DNA of 64,000 nucleotides from Micromonospora sp. WMMD980. Its GTDB lineage: Bacteria > Actinomycetota > Actinomycetes > Mycobacteriales > Micromonosporaceae. The translations under genes were made by a program, and so were the position numbers. Of this stretch, positions 62,417-64,000 are shown piece after piece. The notes beneath the pieces are model-generated. The model saw only the letters and a list, made by a program, of their open reading frames with translations. It was not told where the DNA came from and ran no database searches. How positions within the stretch are numbered: the stretch's first letter is position 1; each line of letters starts with the position of its first letter. The DNA lies in the NCBI RefSeq assembly GCF_029626035.1, contig NZ_JARUBE010000003.1, positions 3,596,001 through 3,660,000 of the forward strand, read 5' to 3'.

Positions 62417-62965
62417 TCATCGCCGGCCGGCGCCCGCCGGGTCGGCGGCCTCGGCGGCATGGGCCAGCGGGATCCGCTCGGCGAACATCCGCAGCGCCTC
62501 GACCACCGCGGCGGTGCGGATGTGGTCGCGCCCGCCGTCGAGGTCGAGCCGGCGCACCTCGGCGCCGGCCGGCCCGGCCACCGCCACGTAGACCAGGCCC
62601 ACCGGCTTGCCGTCCTGCGGTTCCGGGCCGGCCACCCCGGTGGTGGCCAGTCCCCAGTCCGCGCCGCAGCGCCGCCGCCCGCCCTCGGCGAGCGCGACGG
62701 CCACGTCCGGGTCCACCGGCCCACGTGCCGCCAGCAGGTCCTCCGGCACGCCGGCCAGCGTCGCCTTCAACTCCGTGGCGTAGACCACCAGCCCGCCCCG
62801 ATAGATCGAACTGACCCCGGGGATCTCCACGATCGCGGCGGCGAGCAGCCCACCGGTGAGCGACTCGACAGTGGCCAGCGTCTCGCCGCGGTCGCGCAGG
62901 CGGTGCACCACGGAGGCCGCCGGGCTGCCGGCGGGCCGCTGGTGTCGCGCGTCGGTGTCGTCCAT
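62417..62965 (-). CDS. pncC: CinA C-terminal domain protein, nicotinamide-nucleotide amidohydrolase
   Basis: PncC hydrolyses nicotinamide mononucleotide to nicotinate mononucleotide in NAD recycling. The 182-residue protein is a stand-alone CinA C-terminal domain: LATVESLTGGLLAAAIVEIPGVSSIYRGGLVVYATELKATLAGV and WGLATTGVAGPEPQDGKPVGLVYVAVAG. There is no N-terminal MoCF domain. ATG 62965 follows AAGGGGCGG. Confidence 0.9.
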   Translation of the reverse strand: MDDTDARHQRPAGSPAASVVHRLRDRGETLATVESLTGGLLAAAIVEIPGVSSIYRGGLVVYATELKATLAGVPEDLLAARGPVDPDVAVALAEGGRRRCGADWGLATTGVAGPEPQDGKPVGLVYVAVAGPAGAEVRRLDLDGGRDHIRTAAVVEALRMFAERIPLAHAAEAADPAGAGRR

Positions 62966-63015
62966 GACCGCCCCTTCTTCCCGAGTCGCGCCGGCTTACT
63001 CGCCGGCTGCCCGGA

Positions 63016-63648
63016 TCAACGCGCGGGACGGCGCAGCCGCAGCGCCTGGGCCACGTAGTCGAAGCCGGTGGCCACGGTGACCAGCACGGCCGCGCCCATG
63101 ATCCAGGGGCCGACCGGGGCCAGCGCGGCCGGCATCGGCCAGAGGTACCAGGTGATCGCCAGGATCTGGAGCGCCGTCTTGATCTTGCCGCCGCGGCTGG
63201 CCGCGATCACCCCGTGCCGGATCACCCAGAAACGCATCGCGGTGATGCCCAGCTCGCGGACCAGGATCACCACGGTCACCCACCAGGGCAGCCGGTCGTA
63301 CCAGGAGAGCAGCACCAGCGCGGCGCCGGTCAGCGCCTTGTCGGCGATCGGGTCGGCGACCTTGCCCAGCGAGGTGACCAGCGCGAACCGGCGGGCGATC
63401 CAGCCGTCGACCAGGTCCGTCGCGGAGGCCACCACGAAGATCAGGCAGGCCGCCATCCGCCAGCCGGCGTGGCTCATCCCCGACGCCACCACGGTCACCG
63501 CGAACACCGGCACCAACACCAGCCGCGCCGCGGTCAGCAGGTTCGCGGCGTTGAGCAGCGGCACGGGGGCGGCCACCGTCGACTCCGCCCCGGTCATGTC
63601 CGGCATCGCCCCACGTGGCTTCCCCGCTCCGTCCGGGCCCGCCGTCAC
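63016..63648 (-). CDS. pgsA: CDP-diacylglycerol-glycerol-3-phosphate 3-phosphatidyltransferase
   Basis: Makes phosphatidylglycerol phosphate. The 210-residue membrane protein contains the complete CDP-alcohol phosphotransferase motif: D78-x2-D81-G82-x2-A85-R86-x8-G95-x3-D99-x3-D103. About six helices follow the family layout. The GTG at 63648 overlaps the rimO stop (GTGA), so the two are translationally coupled. An N-terminal extension of about 25 residues before the first helix is longer than in E. coli. Confidence 0.92.
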   Translation of the reverse strand: MTAGPDGAGKPRGAMPDMTGAESTVAAPVPLLNAANLLTAARLVLVPVFAVTVVASGMSHAGWRMAACLIFVVASATDLVDGWIARRFALVTSLGKVADPIADKALTGAALVLLSWYDRLPWWVTVVILVRELGITAMRFWVIRHGVIAASRGGKIKTALQILAITWYLWPMPAALAPVGPWIMGAAVLVTVATGFDYVAQALRLRRPAR

Positions 63649-64000
63649 CGTGCCGCGCCGGGCGCCGCCGAGATCATCTCATCCGGCACGGCCACCAGGT
63701 CGACACCCTCGGTCGCGGTGACCCGAGCCCGAACCAGGTCACCCGGGCGCAGCGCGGTCAGGTCGACCCCGCCGCCGTCCGGCGCCACGAGCGTGGTCGA
63801 CCCGTCGACCTCGGGCGCCTGGTGGGCGGCCCGGCCCTCGACGACCCCGTCGGCGACGGTGTCCACCAGCACCTCCACGGTCGCGCCGAGCCGCTCCTCG
63901 GCCCGCTGCGAGCACAGCTCGTCGGCGAGCGCGCTGAGCCGGTCGTAGCGCCGCTTGACCGTCCCGGCGGAAACCTTGCCGGGCAGGCCGGCGGCCTCGG
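63645..64000 (-). CDS. rimO: RimO ribosomal protein S12 methylthiotransferase (5'-truncated)
   Basis: Only the C-terminal part is inside the window; the start lies beyond 64000. Residues read [21 protein letters not shown], then [19 protein letters not shown], matching the end of RimO, with a TRAM domain following ([16 protein letters not shown]). The gene is coupled to pgsA. The radical-SAM domain is not visible, so identification rests on the C-terminal pattern and the rimO-pgsA order. Confidence 0.85.
   Translation of the reverse strand, partial: EAAGLPGKVSAGTVKRRYDRLSALADELCSQRAEERLGATVEVLVDTVADGVVEGRAAHQAPEVDGSTTLVAPDGGGVDLTALRPGDLVRARVTATEGVDLVAVPDEMISAAPGAAR

Overview
The window reads as chromosomal DNA from a high-GC actinobacterium, most probably Micromonospora or a close relative in Micromonosporaceae. 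The grounds are the strong G/C third-position bias, frequent GTG starts, the actinobacterial gene neighbourhood nrdJ-nrdR/lexA/hflX/dapF-miaA/miaB/recX-recA/pgsA-clgR-pspA-pspM, the XRE(DUF5753)-DUF397 pair at the left edge, and lineage-type genes (DUF3046 beside recA, PspM, UdgX, Spo0M-like). The genus is inferred by recognition; no search was run. No tRNA, rRNA, CRISPR array, insertion sequence or prophage was found.

Layout. 1-1040: end of a DUF5753 regulator, a DUF397 gene, a small DUF2188 gene and a strong hairpin. 1048-4479 (-): nrdR-nrdJ, the B12-dependent ribonucleotide reductase and its repressor. 4480-4966: a divergent control region with two perfect actinobacterial SOS boxes upstream of lexA (4967-5749). 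5805-9006 (-): a membrane-anchored propeller-like protein with a GGVYGG-rich tail, then hflX. 9206-10678 (+): ACT-domain malic enzyme. 11224-13714 (-): LigB-like gene, miaA and dapF in overlapping order. 13916-15124 (+): DUF349 coiled-coil protein. 15537-17174 (+): secreted GH5-CBM2 cellulase. 17271-20498 (-): miaB, an unknown gene and selD. 20705-24091 (+): glutamate-type ABC transporter gluABCD. 24151-27355 (-): rny with a small coupled upstream ORF, and a BKACE enzyme. 27400-32572 (-): recX, recA, a DUF3046 gene, an MFS exporter, an acyl-CoA dehydrogenase and a small membrane protein. 32656-33303 (+): a PCD-VOC fusion. 33305-35453 (-): udgX and a MocR-type regulator. 35492-37395 (+): a PNPOx-GNAT fusion and a LysE exporter, divergent from MocR across a palindrome. 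37488-41087 (-): Spo0M-like gene and two CBS/CNNM membrane proteins. 41253-47280 (-): Mrp Na+/H+ antiporter operon with MnhA and MnhB fused. 48093-53653 (+): Lhr helicase and a SAM hydroxide adenosyltransferase. 53742-54989 (-): secreted SH3 protein. 55097-59684 (+): nei-type glycosylase and a 1208-residue multicopper-oxidase-fold protein that has lost copper ligands and carries three FN3 domains. 59991-64000 (-): rimO (partial), pgsA, pncC, clgR, pspA, pspM.

How the genes work together. Genome maintenance dominates: LexA and RecA/RecX form the SOS circuit, with matching operators at lexA and recA; UdgX, Nei and Lhr add repair; NrdR/NrdJ supply dNTPs. ClgR-PspA-PspM form an envelope-stress module next to PgsA. 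The Mrp antiporter and CNNM proteins deal with cations, and GluABCD with amino-acid uptake.

Non-coding structure is also notable. A GGGGCCCC-centred repeat occurs as seven copies at three 3' gene ends, and at one of them it encodes the C-terminus of MocR. A second, AT-rich palindrome occurs in two convergent intergenic regions. Short tandem repeats lie in the intergenic regions near 10.8 kb, 15.3 kb and 38.5 kb.
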